Shown here in pieces: positions 1 through 8,521 of a stretch of DNA of 64,000 bases. The DNA comes from Desmonostoc geniculatum HA4340-LM1 (GTDB taxonomy: Bacteria > Cyanobacteriota > Cyanobacteriia > Cyanobacteriales > Nostocaceae). Each line of letters begins with the position of its first letter. Within the stretch, counting starts at the first letter, position 1. The stretch is taken from the NCBI GenBank assembly GCA_019359545.1, contig JAHHHB010000011.1, forward strand, positions 57,057 to 121,056. The letters run 5' to 3'. The translations under genes were made by a program, and so were the position numbers. The notes beneath the pieces were generated by a model. The model did no database searches and had not been told where the DNA came from. It worked only from the letters and a program-made list of their open reading frames with translations.

Positions 1-260
1 GCTCGACTGAGAACAGAAGCAGAACCCACCCCAATACATAAAGCAAATCCATTTATTATACCTACAAGTGGCATTGCAAGCGAGATACCAGCCAAAGCAT
101 TTTCACCAATAAATCTTCCTGCAAATAAAGCATCAATAAAAGTGTTTAAACTCAGCATCAATATCCCCAGGGTACTAGGAATTGATAACTTGAACATCAA
201 CTTAATAAGATTACCTTCAAGGATTTCATTAGTGATTTGAGATTGTTTTTGCGAGATCAT
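1..260 (-). CDS. MATE-family efflux transporter, N-terminal part (cut by window edge)
   Basis: The reading frame starts at an ATG at 258-260 and runs off the left edge, giving 86 residues. After a short polar leader it shows hydrophobic segments with the sequence SLNTFIDALFAGRFIGENAL and then a glycine-rich, small-residue helix, which is the look of the first two transmembrane helices of MATE/NorM drug-sodium antiporters. The upstream gene ends only 23 bases before, so it is probably the last part of the same transcript. By context it is a candidate exporter for the lipopeptide made by the megasynthases. The family call rests only on the N-terminus, so another multidrug carrier with the same fold is possible. 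Confidence 0.72.
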   Translation of the reverse strand, partial: MISQKQSQITNEILEGNLIKLMFKLSIPSTLGILMLSLNTFIDALFAGRFIGENALAGISLAMPLVGIINGFALCIGVGSASVLSR

Positions 261-283
261 TTTTTAGTTTTCAGATTTACTAT

Positions 284-1027
284 TTATTCAACCTTCACCA
301 AACGGCTAACGCGATACTGCTTCACTGCTTCTAACTCCATCTCTTTTGTTGAGTTAAATGCAGTCATGACCTCGCTGCAAACTTCTACTCTGGCTTCATA
401 AGTACCTGATGTACTACCATCTCGAAGTGCAAAATTAATCTCAACTTCTGCCCATTCACCATCTTTTTCCATCGCCAATACTTTGCCTGTTTTCAAATAA
501 TTTAGCCAACTCCAACCAGACTGCATCCAAATTTCGCGTTCAGCTTGAGCATGGGTGCAAACCATCAGTTCACGAATTTGACTTGTTTGTTGTTGATATT
601 GTTGAAATTGCGATAAATCGTTGGGTTGTTGCATCAACTGCTGAAATATTGCTGTCAACAAAGCAGCGGCTTTACTTTCTGGAACAATAAACTCTTGTTT
701 CTCAAATTGAGAAAACAGTTTTGCAGGGCGGTAATAGTAGAAAACGCGGGTAAAGCCGGGATGAGAATACTCACGGTCAGGAGCAATTAGCATGGGTTTT
801 AAATTAACTTCATGCTGAGAAATTAACTCTTGGAATAAACCGATTACTGACTTGATAGTTGGATTATCTTGAAATATTTCTTGCGGCCAAGGTTGTGGAA
901 CTTCCATAATCAACCAATGTTCACAAGTACCTGCTGTCCCAATTAAATCTTCTCCACTAGCTTTAGAAACCAAGGAACAAAAACGACATTCTCTTGGGAG
1001 AATTTCGTGAGTATGCTGAGTTGGCAT
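284..1027 (-). CDS. Sucrase/ferredoxin-like family protein, internally shortened
   Basis: 247 residues. The N-terminal part carries ECRFCSLVSKASGED and EHWLIMEVPQPW, which I recognise as the start of cyanobacterial sucrase/ferredoxin-like (Suc_Fer) proteins, and the C-terminal 100 residues (REIWMQSGWSWLNYL to YRVSRLVKVE) match the end of the same family. In relatives as I remember them, VCTH leads into about 90 residues with the conserved GGHxFAP region before the AEREIW segment; here VCTHA is joined directly to QAEREIW near bases 541-570. The thioredoxin-like ferredoxin core thus seems deleted in frame. Function in the cluster is unknown; it may be a redox partner relic. It lies 50 bases after the SDR and 23 before the MATE gene. 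Confidence 0.7.
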   Translation of the reverse strand: MPTQHTHEILPRECRFCSLVSKASGEDLIGTAGTCEHWLIMEVPQPWPQEIFQDNPTIKSVIGLFQELISQHEVNLKPMLIAPDREYSHPGFTRVFYYYRPAKLFSQFEKQEFIVPESKAAALLTAIFQQLMQQPNDLSQFQQYQQQTSQIRELMVCTHAQAEREIWMQSGWSWLNYLKTGKVLAMEKDGEWAEVEINFALRDGSTSGTYEARVEVCSEVMTAFNSTKEMELEAVKQYRVSRLVKVE

Positions 1028-1077
1028 ATTTAGTATATTTGCTATAAATCGTATTTAAAAAAATGAAATAGCAATTG

Positions 1078-1965
1078 TTAATCTAATCCCATTCCTTTTC
1101 GCATATCCTGATAAAAATTGTCATAAAAGTACTGGTGCGGCACTAATCTTTTATACAATGCATACAGCGTAAGATACCATGATGATTGCACGACAAAATA
1201 TTGTCTTTTAGGTTTACGAGCTTCCAAAGCCTGCAAAATTGTATTTGCCACTTTTTCAGGTGGTAAACCTGCGGTGCGATTGTCTCCTACTGCACCTTCC
1301 ATATATATTTTGTAATTTTTGCCATATATCGCTTTAACTTCTGGCGACATATTCGCTAATGTTTGTTGATAATTCGCTTCTACTTTATCAGCTTGTTCTG
1401 GGGTTATTATTCCTGCTGGTAAAATAGAAATTACCTCAATTCCACTAGAATATAATTCCATTCGTAAAGAATCTGTAATTGATTCGATCGCAAATTTGGA
1501 AGCAGATAAAAGACTTCTATAAGGTAGAGCTAATCTGCCACAAATTGCACTGATATTAATAATGCGACCTTTGGCTTTTCTAATTAATGGTAAAAATGCT
1601 TGTGTGACGGCAATTTGACCAACAACATTAACTTCAAAATTAAATCTAATATCATCTATTGGAATACATTCTAAAGGACCATCTACGGCGACAACTGCGT
1701 TATTAATTAAGGCAAATAATCCTGCATCACCAACTGCTAATGAGACAAATTCGGTAGCAGATTTAATTTCTTCAGCTTTTGTGATATCCATAATAATTGG
1801 AGTCAAATTACCAGATGCAGCTTGCTTTAGTGACTGTGCATCTTTCTCAGTGCGGACTCCAGCAAAAACGTTATATCCTTGCTTGGCGAGTGAAAGCGCA
1901 GTCGCTCGACCTAAACCTGTGGATGTTCCTGTAATGACAACTGCGCCTTTATGACTCTGATTCAT
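1078..1965 (-). CDS. Short-chain dehydrogenase/reductase with altered active site
   Basis: 295 residues from the ATG at 1963-1965, which has a GGGAG ribosome site; the frame is open further upstream (to 2058) but that extension has no SDR homology and is left out. A Rossmann fold is clear: VVITGTSTGLGRA near the start and INNAVVAV for NNAG. The catalytic stretch NISAICGRLALP...LLSASKFAIES aligns with the classical form in which Ser lies 13 residues before the Tyr of YxxxK; here these positions are Ala and Leu, while the Lys remains. So nucleotide binding seems kept but classical catalysis is doubtful. It sits 96 bases after the P450 and is probably a late tailoring or accessory protein. Confidence 0.85.
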   Translation of the reverse strand: MNQSHKGAVVITGTSTGLGRATALSLAKQGYNVFAGVRTEKDAQSLKQAASGNLTPIIMDITKAEEIKSATEFVSLAVGDAGLFALINNAVVAVDGPLECIPIDDIRFNFEVNVVGQIAVTQAFLPLIRKAKGRIINISAICGRLALPYRSLLSASKFAIESITDSLRMELYSSGIEVISILPAGIITPEQADKVEANYQQTLANMSPEVKAIYGKNYKIYMEGAVGDNRTAGLPPEKVANTILQALEARKPKRQYFVVQSSWYLTLYALYKRLVPHQYFYDNFYQDMRKGMGLD

Positions 1966-2061
1966 ACCTATTTTCTCCCAGAAAAAATGTATTTTTATGC
2001 CCGAAAAGTTAAATTTAGAAATATGGTGTATGTCAGCTGAATAAAAAACTAAATCCAAGAG

Positions 2062-3441
2062 CTAAACCAATTTAGAAACAAGTGGCTGCGACTTTTCTTG
2101 ATGCTGACGCCGACCATGCATAACCATCTTCACGCCACTTGCAGGTGAACAAATCAAACCTGCAAATTTTGGACGTTCTGGACGCTTGCTAACTAACTCT
2201 AATTGATAGTGTGAAAGAAGAGTTGCTAATATAAGTTTCATTTCAAATAAAGCAAAATTCGCACCAATACACACACGAGAACCGCCGCCAAATGGCAAAA
2301 ATTCGTAAGGAGAAAATTGTTTTTTTAAAAAGCGTTCTGGCTGAAATTCTTTTGGATTTGCATATAAATCTTCACGCTGATGGTTTGAATAAATATTACC
2401 AATAAGTATTGTACCGGGATGCAGTTCGTAGCCCATGATTTCAACAGTTGATTCTACCAATCTGGGAAATGTAAATAATTGAGTTGGATAAATTCGCAAA
2501 ACCTCGTTACATACAGCACTAAGGTAAGGTAATGCTACAATCCTCATGGGGTCTGGATTTTCACCAAGACTATCAAGTTCTTCGAGTAATTTTTCTCGAA
2601 CATTTTTTAAACGATGAATCCAATACAAAGACCAACTAATAGCAGTTCCGGAAGCGTCACCAGATGCAAATATAGGTGACAATAAAAGGTCACGTACCTC
2701 TTCATCGCTTAATGTTTCGCCTGTTTCATCACGAGCAAATATCAGATCGCCAAGTATATCACTGGATGAAAAATCTGCTTGTTGGCGACGTTCTTTCACC
2801 TCAGTAAATAGTAGTTGAAAAAGTTCTCGTCGTAGGTTAAGGACATACCCTTGTGGACTCCATCGACCTAAATCTTTTTCTAAGAAAATCTTGCTAATAA
2901 TTTTAACTATTAGAGATTGTCTATCGAGTTTAAGTAAAGATGCAAATAAATGCTTAATTTTCTCATAGCGCTCTCCTTGATGCAAACCAATTACCCGTTC
3001 TATACCCACTTGAAAAGTAATATCTTCAATGACTGGGTATGCAACAAAAGGTTTTCCAACCACTTGTTTATTCATCATCTTTTCTGTGAGTTCACAGATA
3101 CCTCGCCCACACGCTTGCATCCGCGCTCCATGAAAAGCTTGCATTAAAAGTTTACGCCGATTTTTGTGAATTAAACCATCAAGTTGAAGTACTCCTTTAT
3201 TTCCTGTGATAAATGCAAAATCTTCGTTTAATTCACCTCTAGCTATAATTTCTTTGGTATTTGTAAAAATCTCTTTTATGCCTAAAGGATTGCTGATGTA
3301 AACAATTGGTGTAGAACCAGACATTATAGTAACGATATCGCCATAACGTTGGTAAATAGCATCCAAATAGCCAAAAGGATTAAACTCGAATTGTAGACCT
3401 AATAGCCAGAATGGTGTTTTCGGTCCTGGGGGTAGTTTCAT
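2062..3441 (-). CDS. Cytochrome P450, CYP110-like
   Basis: 459 residues, normal length for a soluble bacterial P450. It begins KLPPGPKTPFWLLG, typical of cyanobacterial CYP110 proteins, and contains the K-helix ExxR (EVLR), and the heme loop FGGGSRVCIG with the Cys thiolate ligand. In helix I the usual AGxxTT is replaced: ASGDASGTAISW keeps the acidic residue but has Ala where the oxygen-activating Thr is expected. The start ATG overlaps the stop of the upstream NRPS by one base (TAATG), so the two are translationally coupled. This makes oxidation of the released or carrier-bound lipopeptide its likely job; the site of oxidation cannot be told. Confidence 0.93.
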   Translation of the reverse strand: MKLPPGPKTPFWLLGLQFEFNPFGYLDAIYQRYGDIVTIMSGSTPIVYISNPLGIKEIFTNTKEIIARGELNEDFAFITGNKGVLQLDGLIHKNRRKLLMQAFHGARMQACGRGICELTEKMMNKQVVGKPFVAYPVIEDITFQVGIERVIGLHQGERYEKIKHLFASLLKLDRQSLIVKIISKIFLEKDLGRWSPQGYVLNLRRELFQLLFTEVKERRQQADFSSSDILGDLIFARDETGETLSDEEVRDLLLSPIFASGDASGTAISWSLYWIHRLKNVREKLLEELDSLGENPDPMRIVALPYLSAVCNEVLRIYPTQLFTFPRLVESTVEIMGYELHPGTILIGNIYSNHQREDLYANPKEFQPERFLKKQFSPYEFLPFGGGSRVCIGANFALFEMKLILATLLSHYQLELVSKRPERPKFAGLICSPASGVKMVMHGRRQHQEKSQPLVSKLV

Positions 3442-6400
3442 TAGTTTGTTTTACTCCCATTATTTAGATTGCATACAGCATTATCGATACAAACTCTCAA
3501 ATTTTTAGCTAATTCCTGAATATGAGGTTCAATGAAAATTGAAAAATGATCTCCAGGAACTTCCATAACTTTAATAGCTTGACGAGAACATTTACCCCAA
3601 CCTAGTAAGGGGTCATCAGTATGAAATTCCGGACTTTCAAAATCATGAATAATCTCTTCCTTGGCTCGAAAAAGAGTTAGAGAATCAGGGTAAACGAGCG
3701 GTACATAATCTCGCATCGCTTGGACATGAGCCTTGAAAAGATTGTAATAACTGAGAAAATCTTTAATCTCTGTATCACTAAAGATGAAGTTTACTTTTTG
3801 ATTAATCAAATCAAGTTGCTCGTTGAGTGATAAATCTCGAAGTTCCTCAAAAGAAAGTGAAAAATCTATATTATTATCGGTTTTTATTGATTCAGCCATG
3901 CGGAGTAAAAACTTTGCATCGTCATTTTTTGTAGATTCAATGCGTGTTTCTGAAAGTATGGCATCGATTACAACTAACAAATCTACTGTTTCACCCTGTC
4001 TTTGTAATTGCTGTGCCATTTCAAAAGCAAGTACACCGCCGTAACAATGACCACCTAAAAGATAAGGGCCATTTGGCTGTATTTTACGAATTTCTCGCAG
4101 GTAGTAGTTTGCTGTTTTTTCTACTGATAGAATTTCAGGTTCTTCTTCATCAGGGTTATGTTCTAAAGCATAAAATGGATAATCTTCACCAAGTCTTCTG
4201 GATAAATTAATATAGTGATTAATGCCTCCGCCAGCGCCATGCATACAAAAGAAAGGTATCTTGGAGCCAGAGGAGTTAATTGCTACCACAGGAGAATTAG
4301 AACTCTCGCGGAATGGCTGACTGACAATTGCAGCTAGTTTCTCAATTGTGGGATTTTCAAAAAGAGTAGATAGGGTGAGATTATGGCCAAATCTGTCTTG
4401 AATTTGAGCCATTAAGCGTACAGCTAAAAATGAGTGACCACCCAAGTTAAAGAAGTTATCTATTACCCCGATAGGACTAATATTTAGAAGACTTTCCCAA
4501 AGTTTTACTAATGATAATTCTGTAAAATTCCGAGGAGCGGTTAAGGTTTTAGTAGTATTTACTCGAATAACTTCATCTGTGGGAAGAGAACGCTTGTCTA
4601 CTTTGCCATTAGGTGTAAGTGGGAGTGCATCCAATACCACAAATGCGGATGGTAGCATATAATTAGGAAATTTTTGTTGCAAATAAGGCAACAATTGTGT
4701 AGTTATTTCCTGTTTTTCTGTGACAATATATGCAATCAAACGCTGATTCTCTTCAGCATCATAAAGCGCAATTACAACAGAATCTTGTACATCTGGATGT
4801 TGAGTAATAACACTGGCAATTTCACCTAATTCTACTCGAAATCCTCGGATTTTTACTTGATGATCGTGACGACCCAAATATTCAAGATTACCATCATTGA
4901 GGTAACGCACTAAATCGCCTGTTTTATAAAGCTTTTTTTCTGCTGAAATAAAGGGGTTATCGATAAATTTTTCTTGAGTCAATTCTGGACGATTTAAATA
5001 TCCCCTTGCCAAGCTATCACCACCAATATAAAGTTCGCCAATAACTCCTACAGGTGTTGGTTGTAAATTGCGATTCAAGACATAGATTTGAATATTATCA
5101 ATAGGGCGACCGATAGGAACAGTGTTTGCCTGGTCTTGTAGTAAACTGGTGTCGTAGTAAGTAGCGTTGGCGGAAACTTCCGATGAACCGTAAAGGTTGA
5201 TTAGTTTTGCAAATGGCATTAATTCTCGAAAAGTTTTAGTTAAGTTAACGGATAGTGCTTCACCGCTAGTTATCCAGAGTCTTAGTTGTGATAATTTCTG
5301 AGTCAGATGATGATAATTATCTATAAGTAAACGTAGTAATGAAGGTACAAGTATAATACGAGTAACTTTGTGATGCGCTAACGCTTCTATAAATAATTTA
5401 GCGTCTAATAGAGTTACATTGCTAATAATTACTGTAGGAATTCCTTGAAGTAAAGGAGCAAAAATTTCCCAAACAGAATCTACAAAGCTAGTAGCTGTTT
5501 TTTGACAACAAACTTCTTCTGAGGTGAAAGGATAAGTTTTCCATAGCCAATGTAAGCCATTTACTGTACCGCGATGGGTGGCAAGAACGCCTTTAGGTGT
5601 CCCAGTTGAACCAGAAGTGTAGATGATATAGGCGAGATTATCAGGTTTTGAACTGTTAACAGGGTTTTCTGGACTTTGTTGAATAATTTTGTCTTTGTGG
5701 ATATCAAGGCAAACAATTTTAGGCGAAGATAATGATAGCTTTTCTAATATTTCTTGATGGCTAATTAATATTGAGGCTTGAGAATCCGAGAGCATAAAAT
5801 TTAAACGCTCAACTGGATAACTTGGATCTAGGGGAATGTATGCACCACCAGCTTTGAGAATGGCTAAAATTCCCACCACCATATCTATGGAACGTTCCAG
5901 ACAGATAGCAACGAGTGTTTCTTTTGTTACACCCTGTTTTTGTAAATAATTTGCAAGCTGATTAGCTTTATGGTTAAGTTGACGATAAGTCAGTTGCTCA
6001 GACTGATGAATTAACGCTATAGAATCAGGCGTTAGTTCAACTTGTTGTTCAAATAGTTGATCGAGAGATAAATTTTTATACTCTGCACTAGTTTGATTAA
6101 ACTTAAATAATAATTCTTCTTGTTCTGCAACAGTTAGTAGTGATAACTCACAAATACGCTGCTCTGGATTAGCAACGATATTTTCTAATAAAGTTTGGAA
6201 GTTGTTGATAAATTGGATAATGGTTGTTGCATCAAAAATATCTGTATTGTACTCTAAACATCCTGTTAAGCCCTCTTGGGATTCAAACATGGATAGGAAA
6301 ATATCTAGTTGAGATGTACCGCTATCAAAGTCTAGAGTATGCAAGGTTAATCCAGATACTTCTTGCACAGATGTTGGAGTATTTTGCAGGACGAACATGA

Positions 6401-7553
6401 CTTCATAAAGAGGATTTCGGCTTAAGTCTCGTTCGGGTTGTAATTCTTCCACAAGCATTTCAAAAGGCAAGTCTTGATGTGCATAAGCATCAAGAGTTAC
6501 CTGACGGACTCGATGTAGAAGTTCACAGAAAGTGGGATTACCACTTAGGTTATTACGTAATACTAAAGTATTAACAAATAGACCCAACATTCCTTCTAAT
6601 TCGGCTCGGTTGCGGTTGGCAATTGGAGAACCAATCAAGATATCTTCTTGGTCTGTGTAGCGATATAATAATATGTTAAAAGCTGCCAGCAGACTCATAA
6701 ATAAAGTGGCATCTTGTCGCTGGCTTAATTGTTTGAGTGCATTAGTTAAGGCTGTGGAGAGTGTAAAATATTGCTTGGCACCAGCAAAAGTTGTGACGGT
6801 GGGTCGCGGACGGTCTGTAGGTAATTGTAGTACAGGAAGCTCGCCGCTTAGCTGTTGCTTCCAATATTTTAACTTGATTGCGAGGAATTCTCCTTGAATG
6901 CGATCGCGTTGCCAAATTGCGAAATCTGCATACTGAATTGGAAGTTCGGGTAAGGGGGAAGGCTGATTTGTCGAGAAAGCTGCATACAGCGTTGACAACT
7001 CCCGCAAAAACACACCACAAGACCATCCATCGGTGATAATGTGATGCATGGTCACAAGCAAAATGTGTTCTTCTTCACTTAAGCGTAGTAAAATTGCTCT
7101 GACTAAAAGTCCTTTAGCTAAATTAAAAGGTTTTGTTGCTTCTTTGGCTACAAGTTGTTTAACCTCGGGTTCCCAATTTTTATCAGATAAATGCTCAAGA
7201 TTAATGACGGTTAAATCCCAAGTTAAATCGTCTGCAATTTCCTGTATTGGCTCTCCATTTACAAGTCTAAATGTTGTGCGCCAAATTTGGTGACGCTTGA
7301 GGATTTCATTTAGACTTTGGTGAAGTGCGTTAATATTTAATTGTCCTTTGATATGAAAAGCAATGGGAATATTGTAGAAGGAACTCCCGTGGTAAAGTTG
7401 GTCAATAAACCATAGTCTTTGTTGGGAGAAAGATAAGGGAATATTTTGAGATATTTGACGTTTGGGAATAGTATCCGCTTGAAATTTACCTCCTTTCCAT
7501 TTTTCTAAGAGGGCTTTTTTGGCTGGTGATAAATTAGAGTGATGTTTATCCAT
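3441..7553 (-). CDS. Terminal NRPS module C-A-PCP-TE, beta-alanine-type pocket, Cys thioesterase
   Basis: 1370 residues from the ATG at 7551-7553; an open GTG 36 bases further up falls in a dispersed repeat and is less likely. Domains: C with HHIITDG near residue 170; A with YTSGSTGTPKG near 648; PCP with LGGHSF near 1040; type I TE from about 1110. My manual reading of the ten pocket residues is V-D-W-I-I-S-L-A-N-K. Val instead of Asp at the first position with Asp next is the pattern of beta-amino acid pockets, and it resembles the beta-alanine code VDWVISLADK. The TE nucleophile elbow is GGHCYGG (Cys codon 4044-4046) instead of GxSxG; a later PGDHFS gives the His. It is last in colinear order, so it adds the final residue and releases the chain. 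Confidence 0.93.
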   Translation of the reverse strand: MDKHHSNLSPAKKALLEKWKGGKFQADTIPKRQISQNIPLSFSQQRLWFIDQLYHGSSFYNIPIAFHIKGQLNINALHQSLNEILKRHQIWRTTFRLVNGEPIQEIADDLTWDLTVINLEHLSDKNWEPEVKQLVAKEATKPFNLAKGLLVRAILLRLSEEEHILLVTMHHIITDGWSCGVFLRELSTLYAAFSTNQPSPLPELPIQYADFAIWQRDRIQGEFLAIKLKYWKQQLSGELPVLQLPTDRPRPTVTTFAGAKQYFTLSTALTNALKQLSQRQDATLFMSLLAAFNILLYRYTDQEDILIGSPIANRNRAELEGMLGLFVNTLVLRNNLSGNPTFCELLHRVRQVTLDAYAHQDLPFEMLVEELQPERDLSRNPLYEVMFVLQNTPTSVQEVSGLTLHTLDFDSGTSQLDIFLSMFESQEGLTGCLEYNTDIFDATTIIQFINNFQTLLENIVANPEQRICELSLLTVAEQEELLFKFNQTSAEYKNLSLDQLFEQQVELTPDSIALIHQSEQLTYRQLNHKANQLANYLQKQGVTKETLVAICLERSIDMVVGILAILKAGGAYIPLDPSYPVERLNFMLSDSQASILISHQEILEKLSLSSPKIVCLDIHKDKIIQQSPENPVNSSKPDNLAYIIYTSGSTGTPKGVLATHRGTVNGLHWLWKTYPFTSEEVCCQKTATSFVDSVWEIFAPLLQGIPTVIISNVTLLDAKLFIEALAHHKVTRIILVPSLLRLLIDNYHHLTQKLSQLRLWITSGEALSVNLTKTFRELMPFAKLINLYGSSEVSANATYYDTSLLQDQANTVPIGRPIDNIQIYVLNRNLQPTPVGVIGELYIGGDSLARGYLNRPELTQEKFIDNPFISAEKKLYKTGDLVRYLNDGNLEYLGRHDHQVKIRGFRVELGEIASVITQHPDVQDSVVIALYDAEENQRLIAYIVTEKQEITTQLLPYLQQKFPNYMLPSAFVVLDALPLTPNGKVDKRSLPTDEVIRVNTTKTLTAPRNFTELSLVKLWESLLNISPIGVIDNFFNLGGHSFLAVRLMAQIQDRFGHNLTLSTLFENPTIEKLAAIVSQPFRESSNSPVVAINSSGSKIPFFCMHGAGGGINHYINLSRRLGEDYPFYALEHNPDEEEPEILSVEKTANYYLREIRKIQPNGPYLLGGHCYGGVLAFEMAQQLQRQGETVDLLVVIDAILSETRIESTKNDDAKFLLRMAESIKTDNNIDFSLSFEELRDLSLNEQLDLINQKVNFIFSDTEIKDFLSYYNLFKAHVQAMRDYVPLVYPDSLTLFRAKEEIIHDFESPEFHTDDPLLGWGKCSRQAIKVMEVPGDHFSIFIEPHIQELAKNLRVCIDNAVCNLNNGSKTN

Positions 7554-7582
7554 TGGTAATATATGTAAAAGATATTTAATTG

Positions 7583-7612
7583 CACACACAGACGCAGAGA
7601 GGAGAGAGAGGA
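7583..7612. repeat. Dispersed intergenic repeat, copy A
   Basis: Contains CAGACGCAGAGAGGAGAGAG. Related stretches occur at 8461-8508, 39721-39755 and, in the other orientation, 17575-17613, all in gaps between megasynthase genes. The CAGAGACGCAGAG-type motif is a familiar intergenic repeat of filamentous cyanobacteria. Confidence 0.6.
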
Positions 7613-7627
7613 TAAATTTTCTTCCTC

Positions 7628-7662
7628 CACTCCCTACTCCCTATTCCCTACTCCCCATTCCC
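7628..7662. repeat. Heptamer short tandem repeat (STRR), five units
   Basis: Five consecutive 7-base units of the form (T/C)A(C/T)TCCC. Such heptamers are typical of Nostocales genomes. The array reaches into the end of the methyltransferase gene: its TAG stop (7648-7650) and last residues NTGNGE are read from the repeat. Confidence 0.85.
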
Positions 7663-8421
7663 TGTATTAAGAGAGGCTTTTTTGCATACAAAGCAAGCTA
7701 TGTCTTCGCTTTCTCCAAAGTCTCTGGTGTTATAGTAATTAAATTCTGTGAACCCGGCATCTTTTAAGGCGAACTGAACTTCTTCTAGAAAGTGATCTTT
7801 TCTTACCCAAACAGTGTCTGAACGCTGCCAATTTTTATCTATTAATTCAAATCCTGTGACTTTTATTTCCCATACCCTTTCTTCGGGTTTGTAATAAAAT
7901 AATTCTATTAATGAGCATTCATCATTGATATTGATTATATTAAAATTGTTTTTCTGAGCAGCTTCATGTAACCAGTCTGTTATTGGTATATTGAAGACAA
8001 AGACGCCACCAGTTTTCAGTGCAGTATATACGTTTTTGAATACTGTTTTCAAGTCTTCATTGTTTTGGATAAAGTGGAGAACATCGTTTGCCAAAGCCGC
8101 ATCAAACGTGGGTGACAAATCAAATTGACGTATATCACTAAGGATAAATTCGCTTTCAGGTGCGTTTTTTCTAGCGTAGTTAAGCAGCTTTTCTGAAGCA
8201 TCAATTCCAGTGACTTTATATCCTCTAATGTTAAGCTGTTGCGCTAAATATCCAGAACCACAACCAAGTTCAAGAATATGGGTTCCCGTAGAAAGTTGTG
8301 ATAATAATATTTGGTCTAAAGCAGGTATTATACCTTTTAGCAATTCTTCAGGTGTGTTCTTGAATTCGTTCTGTAACCGAGCGATGGGTTCATAGTTGGG
8401 AAGAGTATTTAGTGGAGACAT
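7648..8421 (-). CDS. SAM-dependent class I methyltransferase
   Basis: 257 residues. Motif I is ILELGCGSGYLAQQL, followed by VTGIDAS (acidic end of strand 2) and FDAALANDVLHF (motif around strand 4), a Methyltransf_11/25-type fold. The start ATG has an AGGA ribosome site about ten bases upstream. It lies between the PKS whose ketoreductase is degenerate and the terminal NRPS, so O-methylation of an enol or hydroxyl, or N-methylation of an amide, are both possible; the sequence does not decide. The final six residues come from a tandem heptamer repeat, so the original C-terminus was probably different. Confidence 0.9.
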   Translation of the reverse strand: MSPLNTLPNYEPIARLQNEFKNTPEELLKGIIPALDQILLSQLSTGTHILELGCGSGYLAQQLNIRGYKVTGIDASEKLLNYARKNAPESEFILSDIRQFDLSPTFDAALANDVLHFIQNNEDLKTVFKNVYTALKTGGVFVFNIPITDWLHEAAQKNNFNIININDECSLIELFYYKPEERVWEIKVTGFELIDKNWQRSDTVWVRKDHFLEEVQFALKDAGFTEFNYYNTRDFGESEDIACFVCKKASLNTGNGE

Positions 8422-8460
8422 AGACTATTTTTCCTGTTATCAATGAAGGTTTTGAATGGA

Positions 8461-8508
8461 ATAACGAACCGCAGAGGCGCAGAGGACACGGAGAAGAGAG
8501 AGAAAGAG
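8461..8508. repeat. Dispersed intergenic repeat, copy B
   Basis: Begins AACGAACCGCAGAGGCGCAG and continues with GAGA runs. It shares the AACGAACC(A/G)CAGAG start with the copy at 39721-39755. It fills half of the 100-base gap between a PKS gene and the methyltransferase gene. Confidence 0.65.
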
Positions 8509-8521
8509 TATGGAATTAAGT

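Noticed and set aside
1966..2058. N-terminal extension of the SDR frame (31 more codons)
   Set aside because: No SDR homology there and the inner ATG has a clear GGGAG site in front.
7554..7589. GTG start giving 12 more residues for the terminal NRPS
   Set aside because: It falls in a dispersed intergenic repeat, and the inner ATG starts a normal pre-C-domain sequence.
7628..7662. CRISPR-like repetition
   Set aside because: Units are 7 bases and contiguous with no spacers; this is a tandem heptamer repeat.
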